From Fulvia fulva (Eukaryota; Ascomycota; Dothideomycetes; Mycosphaerellales; Mycosphaerellaceae), in the NCBI RefSeq assembly GCF_020509005.1, contig NC_063014.1, positions 1,984,001 to 2,048,000 of the forward strand: a stretch of 64,000 nt of DNA, given 5' to 3'. This document shows, one piece after another, positions 44,150 through 53,999 of the stretch (within the stretch, counting starts at the first letter, position 1; every line of letters begins with the position of its first letter). The position numbers and the translations under genes are program-made. Below the pieces are notes generated by a model. That model worked only from the letters and a program-made list of their open reading frames with translations, ran no database searches and was not told where the DNA came from.

Positions 44150-45520
44150 CGTCTACTAAAAACAGATATAAAGTATACTACTATTAAGCTAGTAACAATA
44201 TAGCTAGTAATAATAGCTAAACTAGTAATTGCTATAGTAACCGCGACTATAAATATAGGGCAAGCCTCCCCTCCGGCCCTCTGGGTTAACTAAACCTCTA
44301 TATAGAAGGACCTCTATAAAGAGACTTAAGAGATACTCGAAGTAGATAAGCGCCTAGCTAGGGCGTATAAGAACACGATCGCCTAACTCCTTAGAGCCCT
44401 TAAGGCACTCGAACATTAGATCCCGAGAGTAATCTAGTAGATAATATAGAAAGCTACTACCTAGTATACTCCTATATAGGCAAACGTAGTAGCTAGCTCC
44501 CCTAACCTACGGACCTAAAGGACAAACAACGCTATTAGGGTATACGTTACGGACCCGGAGGAGAAACGAGAGCTAGAGGGCCTAATAAGTAAGGAGCTAG
44601 TAGATAGAATTGGCTAGAAGGAGATAGTAGGAGCTAAAATCGAGCCTAGAGGAGTAATACGCCTCTTTATAGTATAGGAGACAGACCGACAAAAGCTCGA
44701 GACCCTTAAGGACTAGATAGTTAAGGTAGCGAGGTCGGTAAAGGTCTCTTACTAGTAGTTTACGGTAATAGCCTATAGGGTACTAAGGACCTTTAGGGTA
44801 GAGAACTACCTCGCCCTACTCTAGATATAGAACTAGAATACCTTACCGGGAGTACGCTTTACTAAAGTAACGTAGCTAAATAAGAACGTCGAAGCTACTA
44901 AGACGTACTCCTCTCTAATCGTCTAGATAGCTACCGCGGAACAAGCGAACTAGGTCCTAGAAGGAGGACTATTCTAGTAATACGAACGCCTCGACACGGA
45001 GATATAGAAGAGTAGCTACAGAGTGCTCTAATGCTTTTACTACTAACAATACGGCTATATTACGCTAAAGTATACCGAGAAGACCCCGAAGTACCTACAC
45101 TACGTAGGACCGTATTAGGGAAAATAATACCTACGGGAGGAATCGAGGTACGCGTACTACGGCCGTAAACACCCGGTATACTCGAACTAATACCCTATAA
45201 GGATAGTAGCGTAAGAAAAAGCCCGCTAGGCTAGAGTAATAACTCCGGCGAGGTACTCTATACTAACGCTTAGCAATTCCTAGTATAGAGGATTCGAGGC
45301 CGTAAAGAGGAGAAGGATAGACGAAGCAACACAAAATATATAGTAGAGTACTTATATACCGCCGGGACGCCTAAGGGGGCTATAGAGGGCGGTAAATAAA
45401 GCTAGATAGATACGAATCTTTAGGTACCCCCTAACGACCGAACGCTAACTAACCTAATAGAATAGCGCGATAAACGGAGGAGCTATATAGCTAGCGAGCA
45501 CCCTAATAGAACTTATCCTA
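44150..45520 (+). pseudogene. LINE-D ORF1 (gag-like), broken
   Basis: Aligns by eye with LINE-M ORF1 over most of its length: RAYKNTIAQLLRALKALEH near 44365, EEKRELEGLISKELVDRIG near 44560, and a zinc-knuckle array near 45028-45180 (CFYYQQYGYI, where LINE-M has CFQCQQYGHI; every CxxC has at least one Cys turned to Tyr). Cys-to-Tyr is TGC/TGT to TAC/TAT, again TpG to TpA. Many TAG/TAA codons. The start is not determined. Confidence 0.75.
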
Positions 45521-45529
45521 GCTAGTCTA

Positions 45530-48500
45530 TAATACTAATATAAGCTAACCTTACTATTATATAGTATAACGTTAATAAAAGTAAGGATAAGGTTTAACTC
45601 TACTTCCTCTAGGAACTCGACGACTAAAGGCATTATATCGTAGCGATATAAGAGCTATAGCTAAACCTATATACTCGAAGACCTACTACCTATACCGACC
45701 TACGGTACTATATAGCTATCGAGGGACGTATAGGCTATACCCTAAGGATATATATATACGTTAGTAAAGTATTACGTACGGACGCCTAGAAGGTAATCTC
45801 GTACCTAGAAGGGAGTTAAGGAGACATTACGACTATCTAAATCACTACGAGTTAAGGACCTATCTAGATATATAACGTCTATAACCCTCCTCCTTAGTAA
45901 CGAACAAGTAGAGACCTTGGTACGCTAGTACGACTTAACTAGCTACTCGACTAAGGGGATATAAACTATATCCTCCTAGGCGACTTTAACCTCTACTACC
46001 TAACGTAGGGTCTAGAATTCACCTCCCCCCCTTACGTATACCTAGGTAGTAAGCTCCTAGAGATTACGGAAAGTAGGGAAATAGAGCTCGTAACCCTAAA
46101 GGGTATAGAGACGTAGAAGGTAAGAATAAGCGCGAGTACTATCGGCCTATACTTCCTATCGAGGGACGTAATAATAAGGCTAGTAGAATATAGACCCTAG
46201 AGTACTTAGCTAAAGTTAAGGACGTAAGGAGGGCAAGGTAAAAATAGACAAAGGAGTAAAGCTAAGAAGCGTAGGACGAGTACTAGGAAGTAAGTTAGGT
46301 AAAGAAGGCCTAAATACGACGAGACAAGCGATAAGACTAGAGGGTAACTATAGGTCTCGTAATAGAGAGCCCGGAGTAGATATAGCGGCTTATTACGTAG
46401 GTAAGGGCCGGAGATAGGGATAGGATACTATACTTCCCCCTAATCTAGGATACGATAGGTATAATATAGATAACGCCGAAAGGGAAGGCGAAGGCGTTCG
46501 CTAACGACTTCCTTACGATATAGATAATAGCCGACCTAACGGATATAGAGGGAACGATCTACCTAGAGCTACTCGATATATACTAGACAGTAGGCGAGGA
46601 GGAGATAAAGGAGATTATAGGAAAGCTAAAGGGCCGTAAGGCCCCGGGACCCGAAGGTATCCTAAACCTCCTCCTTAAAGAATATAGAGAAGTCGCCCTA
46701 TACCTCGCCGAACTATTTACGGCTTACCTACGTAAGGGGTACTACCTACGGCTATTTTAGTAGTCCCTTATAGTCGCCCTAAAGAAGCTATAGAAGGAGG
46801 ACTATATAAAGCTAAAGTCCTATAGGCCGATCGTACTCCTAAATATAATTAGTAAGATACTAGAGAAGGTCGTAGCGAGAAGAATTATATAGCTCGTCGA
46901 GGATAATAACCTACTCCTAGAGATATAGATAGGTAGTAGGAGTAAACGATCTACTCTAACGGCTATAGAGCTTATTACCGAATAGATTTATACTCTCTAG
47001 TACTACGGACGGAATAGAGTTATATTACTATTATCTCTCGATATCTTAGGGGTATTTAATAACGTCTCCTACGAGCGACTCCTCTATATCCTACGGTAAA
47101 AAGGAATCCCGCGGTAGGTAATAAGTTTCGTAAACTCCTTCCTTAAGAAGAGAATAACGTAGATTATCCTTAGGACGTATAAGGGGGGCAACCGTATATA
47201 TATAGAATACGGGGTCCCCTAGGGCTTAATACTATCCCCGATCCTCTTCTTAATCTTTATAGCGGACCTAATCCTACTACTTACCTTACTATAGATATTA
47301 GCCTCGGGATTCGTCGACGATACGAACATCCTAGCCTAGTTAACGACGACCGAAGAAAACTACCGGCTACTTATAGAAAGATACGAGGTATATAAGGAAT
47401 AGGTACGTCGACACGGCGCCCGTTTTGCCCCGGAAAAGTACTAGCTTATCTACTTTAGTATAGTAAGAACCTACTATAATATATAAGTAACGGTAACTAT
47501 CTAGAGTTATATTACGAAGCCCTGTCCCGAATTACGAGTCCTAGGAATCTAGCTAGACCCTAAGCTTAGCTAGAACCCCTAGATTAGGAAAGCCTAGAAT
47601 AGAGCCTAGGTTAACGAGGCTATAATGACTAGACTTATAACGTTAATATAGGGAGCTACGTTTAGTAAGGCAAGGATTATATATAAGACGATTATAAAAC
47701 TAGTAATGCTCTACGGGGCCTAGATATAGAGGATAGGAGGAGTAGGTAAACTGATCCCGAAGCGGATAGAGAGACCCCTAAACCGGACGTAGGCCGCGAA
47801 CCTTAGACGGATACTAGGAGCCTATAAGACAACGCTAACGAGAGTAGCGGAGGTAAAGATAGGGTCCCCCCCGGTTAAATATTATATTAAGGGAATAAGG
47901 ATCTAATACGCTAGGAAGACGGCGGATTATCTAGTATAATAAGCTATTCGGGACTCTACGGAAAAGATTGCTAGGAGGTACGACCGACTACCTAGCCTTA
48001 GGGTACGTTAAAGCTAAAAGTAAGACGACCTACGTACGTTTAAAGTCGTTAAGCGAACCTAGGAGTAGCTAGAGAGGAAGGAGGAGGAGGAAAAGGTACG
48101 GAGGAAAAATTGTAATAAGGTAAAGACGTAAAGCCTCGTAGAGTAGGTAGCGGGCTACCTTTAGGAATAGTAATAGAAAGAGAATCCCCTACTAAATCGA
48201 GGACCCCTAGCCTTACGCCCCTTCTAGAGACATAACTACCTACTCTATAGTAACGTAATAAGGGCCGAAGTAAGTATCGCGATATAGATTAGGTCCGAAT
48301 ATATCGGGTTAAGGGCCTACCTATATAGAAGGAAAGTCCCGGACGTATATAGCCTAGTATACTAGTATAACTCCCGTTATAGAACCCGGAGTATATAATA
48401 CTACGGTGCCTATAATAGGTAGAAGGACGAGGCTAGTAGAGAGCTAAGGTAGTAAGACGCGACTACTAGTTAATCGTAACGGACAAGCGAGACGTAAAAC

Positions 48501-48613
48501 AGATAGTATAGTAGATACTATAGTAGGGCTTTCTTAAACAGTTCGCGCTAGCTAGCGAGATAGAGGAGTAGATAGAGAAGAGGCGGGAGGTCAAGGGGGT
48601 GTAGATAGGGTAG
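45530..48613 (+). pseudogene. LINE-D ORF2, broken and internally deleted
   Basis: Endonuclease: YNVNKSKDKV near 45568, VYNPPP near 45880 and LLGDFNLYYLTQG near 45976. Near 46195 the reading jumps from the end of the endonuclease (LVEYRP) to the linker (AKVKDVRRAR); compared with LINE-M about 0.4 kb is missing. Reverse transcriptase: GRKAPGPEGILN near 46632, YRPIVLLNIISKILEK near 46824, LSLDILGVFNNVSY near 47031, and FVDDTNIL intact near 47312. The C-terminal block IQIRSEYIGLRAYLYRRKVP is near 48280; the Cys/His block after it is scrambled. The final TAG is near 48611-48613. Dozens of stops. Confidence 0.8.
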
Positions 48614-48758
48614 TTATTAGGGCAGGCCTATAATACTAGTATACCCTTAATAAGGAAAATACGAAAGAAGGCAAGGTTAAGAACATATAGGAGAGGAGAG
48701 GGGGTTTTTACTCTATAATACGAGTTTCCCCTTTATAACTAGAAGTAGGTAGTATAGC

Positions 48759-48772
48759 TATATAGGCTAATA
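48759..48772. repeat. Left target-site duplication of LINE-F
   Basis: TATATAGGCTAATA, repeated exactly at 53689-53702 (15 bp if the preceding C is counted). The target is the 3' UTR of LINE-D. Confidence 0.92.
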
Positions 48773-48799
48773 CATATATATAGGTGTTACGGAAATAGC

Positions 48800-50087
48800 G
48801 ACGACGACGGTAGTAGACGACCGAGAGCAAGGGGGAGACGAGTGGAGGACGCTCTACAAGAAGGCGGAAGAGATAGTAGCGGCAGAAGAAGGGAGGTTTC
48901 CGGAGAGAGCACTAAAAGGAGTAATAAGCGAACTGCTCGGGGGACTGAAGGCGCTCAAACGACAAACAAGCACTACGATCAACATGGCAATCGAGGTAGC
49001 AACACGAAACGTAAGAAACAACCCTCAAAGAGACCCGAGACAGACCTAGGGCCTAACGACCTAGGCAACAATCGCGAGCCAACCCACCCCCCCTTAAAGC
49101 ACAGTACTACGAGTCTATATTACGGACTAGAAAGAGAAGGAAGAGATAGGAAAGATGACCGGGAGGGAGATAGTCGAGAAGATCGGAGTAAAGGGAATAG
49201 TAGGGGCAATGGTAGACAACAAAGGGGTCAAGCTGTTTATAGTATACGTATAGGACAAGAAGGCCCTCGAAATAAACAAGGAGTGGACACTGAAGATCGG
49301 GAGCATAGCGAAAGTCTCCTATTAACAGTACATAGTAATTACGTATAGGGTCCCACGAACCTTTGATATACAAAGGGATACACTAAACCTCTAGAGGCAA
49401 AACTAGGTAACAGCACTAGGACTACAGATCACAAAGACAGCGTAGGTCAAGAAGAAGATAGAGGAGGGCAAGAGGGCCTCCTCGCTGATCTTATGGGTTG
49501 TAACACTAGAGCAAGCGAACAAGGTCTTAGACTAAGGGTTGTACTAGGACTTTGAGAGGCTGGATGTAGAAATCTATTAGAGCAACCACAGAATCCTTTA
49601 ATGTTTCAACTGTTAACAGTACGGACATATTGCCCCAAAGTGTAGCAAAGCCACACCAGTCTGCTCACACTGTGCTAGTGATCACGCGACCCAAGAGTGC
49701 CAAAAACGGAAGGAGGACACAAGATGCGTAGCATGTAGGAGAAAACACCCGGCATGGTCAAACTAATGCCTAGTTAGACTATTAGCCCAGTAGAGAGCGC
49801 GGGAAGCAAGGGTAACAACACCAACTAGGTTCCTAGTAGGTGAACAGAAACAACTAGAGAGAACCACCTACCCGAATAAGAGACCCCGGCCATAAGAGGA
49901 GCCATAAATAGTGCTAGCAATAGGGAGACCAACGTTCTTATATAAGGCAGCGTAGAGCAATGGACAAATGAGAATCAACCAAATGATAGGGAGCCAACCC
50001 CAAAGGGAAGAACAGGAGGAGGGACGGGAAAACCAATAGCAAGACCAATAGCAAGACCAAACGGACCTAGACACAAACATGTCCTGA
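48800..50087 (+). pseudogene. LINE-F ORF1 (gag-like), broken
   Basis: The homologous frame reads GVISELLGGLKALKRQ near 48919, REIVEKIGVKGIVGAMVDNK near 49168, SSLILWVVTLEQANKVLD near 49476, and a zinc-knuckle array near 49599-49765: CFNCxQYGHIAPKC, then CSHCASDHATQEC, then CVACRRKHPAWS. It ends in TGA at 50085-50087. Several TAG codons at Gln positions. Note that a 168-codon open stretch at 48842-49348 lies in another frame and is not this gene. Confidence 0.82.
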
Positions 50088-53000
50088 TGCCTCACACTAA
50101 CAGACTATCAATTATTCAGTATAATGTAAACAGAAGCAAAGACAAGGTCCAAAGGAGCTTTCTACAAGCCTTAGACCCGGAGGAACACTACATTATAGCA
50201 ATATAGGAACTATAGATCAACCCATACTCTAGGATTCTATTAACTATGCGAGACCCGAGATACTACGTAGTAATAAACAGAACCGAGGGAGTCCTACGAA
50301 CTTGTATCTATGTTAGTAAGAAGGTACTAGCAGAGGACTGGTAGGCCTGGCCGAGAACCGACAGGGATATCACTATAGTGTAGCTCAAAACAACTTAAGG
50401 CCAAGTCCTGATCTATAGCGTATACAACCCACCTCTAGAGTCCAGAAGCAGTACATAACTACACACGCTAGGAAGGCTCCCGGAAGCAATGGACCAACAA
50501 AACCACAACATCGTAATAGGAGATTTTAACCTCTATCACCTAAAGTAGGGATCGGACTTCACCCTAGCACACTACGTCTTAGCAGGGAGGCTTATTGGTC
50601 AGATGGAAACAGCCCAAATGGACTTGATCACGCCAAAGGGAACAGAAACTTAGGCTAGAAACAACAGTTCTAGCACGCTAGACCTATGCTTCATGTCCCA
50701 CGCCTTAACACGACGGGTAGAAAGCTGCACAGTCAATGACTAACTAGAGTCCTTATTAGACTACTATCTAATCCAAACCGACATCCAACTCATAGTTGAG
50801 GAGGAGAGGGAACCTGAGAGGAGGCTCTGCTAGAAGCAGGCCGAGTGGACACTAGTACAGCAGCGGCTAGAAGGCGAACTAGAACAGGTGAACATTGACA
50901 ACATATACACAACGGAGGGGATTGACTAAGCAGTAGAGCAGCTAATAGAAGCTATGCAAAGGGCAGCCTAGGCCTATATACCTGAGAAGAGATGGTCGCT
51001 ATACCAGAAGCTATACTGGACACCAGAGTGTATAGCCAAAGTCAAGGAGGCAAGGAGAGCAAGAAGGAGATAGGAGTAACGACGCACCTAAGCAAACTGG
51101 GAAGCCTATAACAACGCGTGCAAAGCAAAGAAGGCGCAGATCAGAAGAGACAAGACGCAGGAGTAGAGGTCAACTGTAGGGATGATTACAGAACACCCGG
51201 AACAAATCTAGAGACTAGCAGAATGGGCTAGGAAACTAGACGAGGAACGAAACTCCCCGCCCTAGTTTCCCTCAATACAGGACCAAGACGGGGAAACGCA
51301 AACCACTCCGATAGGGAAAGCGAAAGCATTCGTAGACCACTTCTTCGGGACTTAGGTAGAGGCAGACCTAAGCAACATCCTAGGAACACACATTCCTCCG
51401 CTAAGGGAGGCTAACTAGTAAGTGTCTACTATAGAGATCGGAAACATTATTAAGAAACTGAAGGGCAACAAAGCCCCAGGCCTAGACAAGATCCCTAACT
51501 GTTACCTAAAAGCTAGTAGCAGCCTTATTACTCCAGTGCTTGCGCCAATCTTTACCTAGTGCATAAAGCAGGGGTATTGCCTAAAGGCCTTTAGGCAATC
51601 ACTGACTTACGTCCTAAGGAAACCCCAAAAGGAAGACTATACCAAGTTGAAGTCATACAGACCAATTGCGTTACTGAACACACTAGGGAAGCTCCTAGAG
51701 AAGGTCGTGGCTATAAGGCTCACCGGAATAGTAGAAGAACACAACCTCCTCCCGGCAACGCAAATGGGGGGGAGACAAAAGAGATCTACCCTCACAGCAG
51801 TCGAACTGATCACAGAGCAAATCAGACACATCTAGCACTATAGCAATAACAAGGTAGCCTCACTGCTTTCACTAGACATATCAGGGGCTTTCGACAATGT
51901 GTCCTACGCAAGGCTCCTACACATCCTTAGAATGAAAAGCATCCTAGCCTAGATAGTACACTTTGTGTAGTCATTCCTTAAGGACAGAACAACCTAGATC
52001 CTCCTAGGGTCCTTCAAAGCCCCGTAGACCCTAATTGCGAACACGGGCATCCTATAGGGCTCTACACTCTCCCCAATTCTGTTCCTCCTCTTTATAGCCG
52101 ACCTGACCCCACTCCTAGAAACAGCAAACACCTTAGCATCGGGGTTCGTGGATAACACAAATATCCTAGCGTGGTCGGGGTCTATAGAGGAAAACTGCGC
52201 ACTCCTAGAGGAGAGACATAGACAATGCGAAAAGTGGGCAAGAGAGCATAGGGCAAAATTCGTACCGGACAAGTACCAACTTATCTATTTTAGCAAGGCA
52301 AAGACAAAACACAACTTGGTAGCACTAGTAAAAATCCAGGGGTTCGAGACCCATCCTATAAGGGAACTCAGAGTCCTTAGGATATAGCTAGACCCGAAAC
52401 TTAGCTGGGGACCACAAGTGAAGAAGGCGCAAGCGAGAGCGGACACCAACAGACAATCAATCGAGAGACTCACTACGTCAACCTAGGGGGCGACCTTCAC
52501 AAAGGCCCAGACCATGTACAAGGCCATTGTCAAGCCCGTAATGCTATATAGAGCAGCAATTTAGCCAGCGGAAAAACACATCCCGAAGAGAATTGAGGAC
52601 CCCCTTAACAGAGCGTAGGCAGCCTGCCTAAAGAGAGTACTAGGGGCATACAAGTCAACCCCTTATAGGACAATGGAAATGGAATCAGGTACAGCCCCTA
52701 TTAGGGAGTACCTCTAGGGCATAAGGTGTCAATACGTAGAGAAGACATTAGCATACCCAGCCCAGGGAACCATCTAAGTAGCTACTTAAAGGATAAGAAC
52801 CCAGTAGGAGAGGAGGAGAAGACCCAACCGGCCACACATAATCCTATAGAAGGAAGCAGACCTAAAAACATCACAGGAAATCCTAGCAGCCCTTAAACAG
52901 AGAGAAGCTCTGAGGGAGTAAGCTAACACAGGGGACAAAGGGAAAAAGAAGCAAAGCCAAGCAGAAAGGATCGCAGGTCACCTATAGGAAACGCGTTGGA

Positions 53001-53488
53001 ACCAAAAACCGGTGAGGCCAGGAGCCCTACTAGCGGCCAGGACCTTCGGGAGGTATAACTACCTTATCTATAAAGACCTGAAGAGGGCGGAAGCAAGCAT
53101 AGCTATCCAGATTCGCTCTGAGCACATTGGGCTAAGAGCATACTTGCACCAAAGAAGAGTCCTAGGATACGATTCCAAACGTTGCCCCTATAGCTACCTA
53201 TCCCAAAACCCGGAGCATATAGTGCTGAACTGTACTAAGTGGGTAAAAGGGAGAAGCCAGTGGAGGGCGAAGGCAAGAGACAGGCAATACCAGGCCATCA
53301 TCCAGGACAGACAAGATATAAGGAGAGTGACAAGATGGATCCTTAACGAGGACTACCTAGAGCAATTCTCCCTAGCAGTAGAAACGGAAAGGTGGATAGA
53401 GAGGAGGGAGAGAGAGAGAAGAGCCGGGGAAACAGAAGGGAGAAAGGGAATCGAGAGGAGGACATCACCAGGGTTACGGGCAAGGTAG
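50087..53488 (+). pseudogene. LINE-F ORF2 (endonuclease-RT), one frame, catalytic Asp lost
   Basis: ATG at 50087 to TAG at 53486-53488 is 1134 codons in one frame with no net indel. It carries over twenty nonsense codons, nearly all TAG. Endonuclease: IIQYNVNRSKDKV near 50113, VYNPPLESRSS near 50421, IGDFNLYHLKQGSDF near 50518. Reverse transcriptase: GNKAPGLDKIPN near 51466, YRPIALLNTLGKLLEK near 51656, LSLDISGAFDNVSY near 51869, GSTLSPILFLLFIADL near 52060, and FVDNTNILAW near 52147, where relatives have FVDD. C-terminus: IQIRSEHIGLRAYLHQRRVL near 53107 and CPYSYLSQNPEHIVLNCTKW near 53185. The change GATGAC to GATAAC is a TpG-to-TpA event on the RIP pattern. Confidence 0.92.
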
Positions 53489-53688
53489 TTATAGGGTAAC
53501 AACTATAACACTAGCGTACCCTAAAGGAAGGAGAACGAAAGGACAAGACAGGAAAGAACGAGGAGGGCAAAGACGAGGAGGTTTTTATCCGTTAATCGGG
53601 TTTCCTACCTACACAAATAGACCTAAATAGCGAGAGACCTATATAGGCTATAGGGCACTAAAACAGGCGAATGAATAATCTATCTATC

Positions 53689-53702
53689 TATATAGGCTAA
53701 TA
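53689..53702. repeat. Right target-site duplication of LINE-F
   Basis: TATATAGGCTAATA, identical to 48759-48772. Confidence 0.92.
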
Positions 53703-53740
53703 GGCTCTATAATAGCTTAATAAACAATATATATATATAG
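53703..53740 (+). mobile_element. LINE-D 3' end (after LINE-F)
   Basis: GGCTCTATAATAGCTTAATAAACA then a TA-rich tail, matching the LINE-M 3' end GGCACTATAACAGCTTAATGAA. Followed by the AAAGCTTATA duplication at 53741-53750 and then repeat R. Confidence 0.8.
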
Positions 53741-53765
53741 AAAGCTTATAGACTAATAGTTATAG
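53741..53765 (+). repeat. Dispersed repeat R, copy 3, continuation
   Basis: AAAGCTTATAGACTAATA matches copy 2 read in reverse (AAAGGTTATAAACTAATA, RC of about 20549-20567). The rest of R beyond about 53760 has diverged or ends here. Confidence 0.6.
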
Positions 53766-53999
53766 GCGCTCTACTAAATTAGTAGGCCGGACGCCCTTAT
53801 AGGCTTTCTAGAGTTCTTCCTTCTAGGCTACCTCTCCCGCCCTTACCGCTATCTTACTAGCTATTTAGAACTATTAGAGTAGGCTAGTCTATATTACTAT
53901 CCTCGCCGCCGCTCGTATTCCGTTCGCTATATCTATTATATACTAGAAGTTCGTTACCCTAGTTTCGAGGCGTATTACCTACCGGGCTTCTATAAGGCG

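Larger units (their letters stand above)
43718..48772 (+). mobile_element. LINE-D: Tad-like LINE of the LINE-M family, heavily RIPped (main part)
   Basis: Full-length LINE with the same ORF1/ORF2 plan as LINE-M, inserted into repeat R (TSD AAAGCTTATA). The last about 40 bp of its 3' end lie at 53703-53740, beyond LINE-F, which inserted 22-25 bp before the end of the element body. Evidence for the split: LINE-M ends TATATAGGCC...ATAACAGCTTAATGAA, and 53691-53725 continues LINE-D in that order (AATAGCTTAATAAA). The 3' UTR motif GGGTTTTTACT...GAGTTTCCCC is near 48703-48733. RIP is very strong. Confidence 0.88.
48773..53688 (+). mobile_element. LINE-F: full-length Tad-like LINE inserted in LINE-D
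   Basis: 4,916 bp with a 14-15 bp target duplication. ORF1, ORF2 (junction TGATG), 3' UTR with GGTTTTTATCC...GGGTTTCC (near 53581-53606), and an ATCTATCTATC tail. Closest to LINE-A in ORF2, but with both CpG and part of its CpA/TpG kept. It sits inside LINE-D, which sits inside repeat R, so it is the youngest of the three. Confidence 0.92.

Noticed and set aside
48842..49348. A 168-codon plus-strand open frame (starts at GTG, EDALQEGG...)
   Set aside because: It overlaps LINE-F ORF1 in another frame. The frame homologous to LINE-M and LINE-D ORF1 (GGLKALKRQ, REIVEKIGVKG) is different, so this is a shadow.
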